Origin: Rhizobium leguminosarum bv. trifolii WSM1325 | Lineage (GTDB): Bacteria; Pseudomonadota; Alphaproteobacteria; Rhizobiales; Rhizobiaceae | DNA: 64,000 nt | Assembly: GCA_000023185.1 (NCBI GenBank) | Contig: CP001622.1 | Location: forward strand, 3,653,501 to 3,717,500 | Direction: 5' to 3' | Shown here: positions 63,551 to 64,000 of the stretch, in pieces | How the letters are laid out: every line of letters starts with the position of its first letter | How positions within the stretch are numbered: the first letter of the stretch is position 1 | Notes under the pieces: model-generated | Seen by the model: the letters and a program-made list of their open reading frames with translations, nothing else | What the model was told of the DNA's origin: nothing | The model's database searches: none | Program-made: the position numbers and the translations under genes

Positions 63551-63949
63551 TCACCGATCCTTCTTGCGGTACATCGAAAGCATCCGCTGCGTGACGAGGA
63601 AACCGCCGAAGATGTTCACCGAGACGAGCACCAGGGCGACGAAACCGAAACCGGTCGCAAGGCCGCTGGTCGAGATGCCGACCGCCAGAAGCGCGCCGAC
63701 GACGATGACGGAGGAGATCGCATTGGTGACGGCCATCAGCGGCGTATGCAGCGCCGGCGTCACCGACCATACGACGTAATAACCGACGAAGATCGACAAG
63801 ACGAAGATGGCGAGCTGGAAGACGAAGGGATCGATCGCCCCGCCAGTCGCAGCACTTGCCGCTTCCGGTGCCTGGGCAGCCGCCGTGATCACGGCGGTCA
63901 CCGCATGGTCGAGCTGCTCCAGCGCCCTGTCCATTGCTTCACTGGCCAT
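63551..63949 (-). CDS. pntAB: NAD(P) transhydrogenase alpha-2 subunit
   Basis: A 132-residue protein with an Ala-rich N-terminal tail and three to four transmembrane helices (AIFVLSIFVGYYVVWSVTPA, LHTPLMAVTNAISSVIVVGA, FGFVALVLVSVNIFGGFLVT). It is the membrane part of the alpha subunit, separate from the soluble NAD-binding part as in Rhodospirillum and other alphaproteobacteria, whereas E. coli PntA joins them. Its ATG shares one base with the stop of the preceding gene (TGATG). Confidence 0.93.
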   Translation of the reverse strand: MASEAMDRALEQLDHAVTAVITAAAQAPEAASAATGGAIDPFVFQLAIFVLSIFVGYYVVWSVTPALHTPLMAVTNAISSVIVVGALLAVGISTSGLATGFGFVALVLVSVNIFGGFLVTQRMLSMYRKKDR

Positions 63950-64000
63950 CAGATGTCTCCCTTCTTCGCGCCGCCGAAGGCGGGATGAACCACGTCCCCG
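63949..64000 (-). CDS. pntAA: NAD(P) transhydrogenase alpha-1 subunit, last codons only
   Basis: The minus strand from the window edge reads GDVVHPAFGGAKKGDI then TGA, overlapping the pntAB ATG. VHPAFGG matches the end of the conserved part of the soluble NAD-binding alpha-1 subunit as I recall it. Only about 17 codons are visible; the gene continues beyond position 64000. Confidence 0.7.
   Translation of the reverse strand, partial: GDVVHPAFGGAKKGDI

Overview
The window reads as a stretch of chromosome from a fast-growing Rhizobium of the R. etli / R. leguminosarum type. This rests on the high GC with strong C/G third-position bias, the glgP-glgB-glgC-glgA-pgm-glgX order, a hetero-tetrameric sarcosine oxidase operon, a CpdR-type regulator, split pntA genes, an HWE-type histidine kinase, an MmgR-like small RNA and RIME-like intergenic palindromes. 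All identifications come from reading the sequence and recalling families; no database was searched.

Layout. 1-11 kb: the large subunit of glutamate synthase (cut by the window edge), threonine aldolase, a LysR / YfeH-like transporter pair, a small heat-shock gene with a ROSE-like RNA thermometer and sigma-32-type promoter, an alpha/beta hydrolase, hisN, the MmgR-like sRNA and an N-formylglutamate amidohydrolase. 11-16.7 kb: cpdR, tRNA-Val(GAC), several small secreted or membrane proteins, an MgtC-like protein, and a DUF475/TerC-like membrane protein behind a structured leader that ends in an attenuator-like hairpin. 16.8-28.2 kb: a tripartite tricarboxylate transporter (tctC-tctB-tctA), a periplasmic binding protein, and a TctD/TctE two-component system. 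These are separated by an accessory segment holding a duplicated gene tail, two insertion-sequence remnants, an orphan gene, an unusual carbamoyltransferase paralogue and an adenylate cyclase with TPRs.

28.3-36.4 kb: a three-gene operon with two transglutaminase-fold proteins around a fused circularly permuted ATP-grasp / alpha-E protein (a predicted but poorly understood peptide-ligation system), then a Tad-like von Willebrand A protein. 36.6-47.6 kb: the complete glycogen operon with tight or overlapping junctions. 47.7-54.2 kb: a MaoC dehydratase, a VOC protein, and the sarcosine oxidase operon soxB-(small secreted protein)-soxD-soxA-soxG on the minus strand. 54.4-64 kb: a FecR-domain protein with a His/Asp-rich tail convergent with a CHASE2 adenylate cyclase, rpsU, a TPR lipoprotein, an HWE kinase flanked by RIME-like repeats, a DUF992 protein, and the proton-translocating transhydrogenase genes, with pntAA cut by the window edge.

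Themes: nitrogen and one-carbon metabolism (gltB, threonine aldolase, sox), carbon storage (glg), redox balance (pnt), and a good deal of RNA-level control. Most of the window looks like conserved chromosome; only about 21.3-24.2 kb looks like a mobile-element scar.
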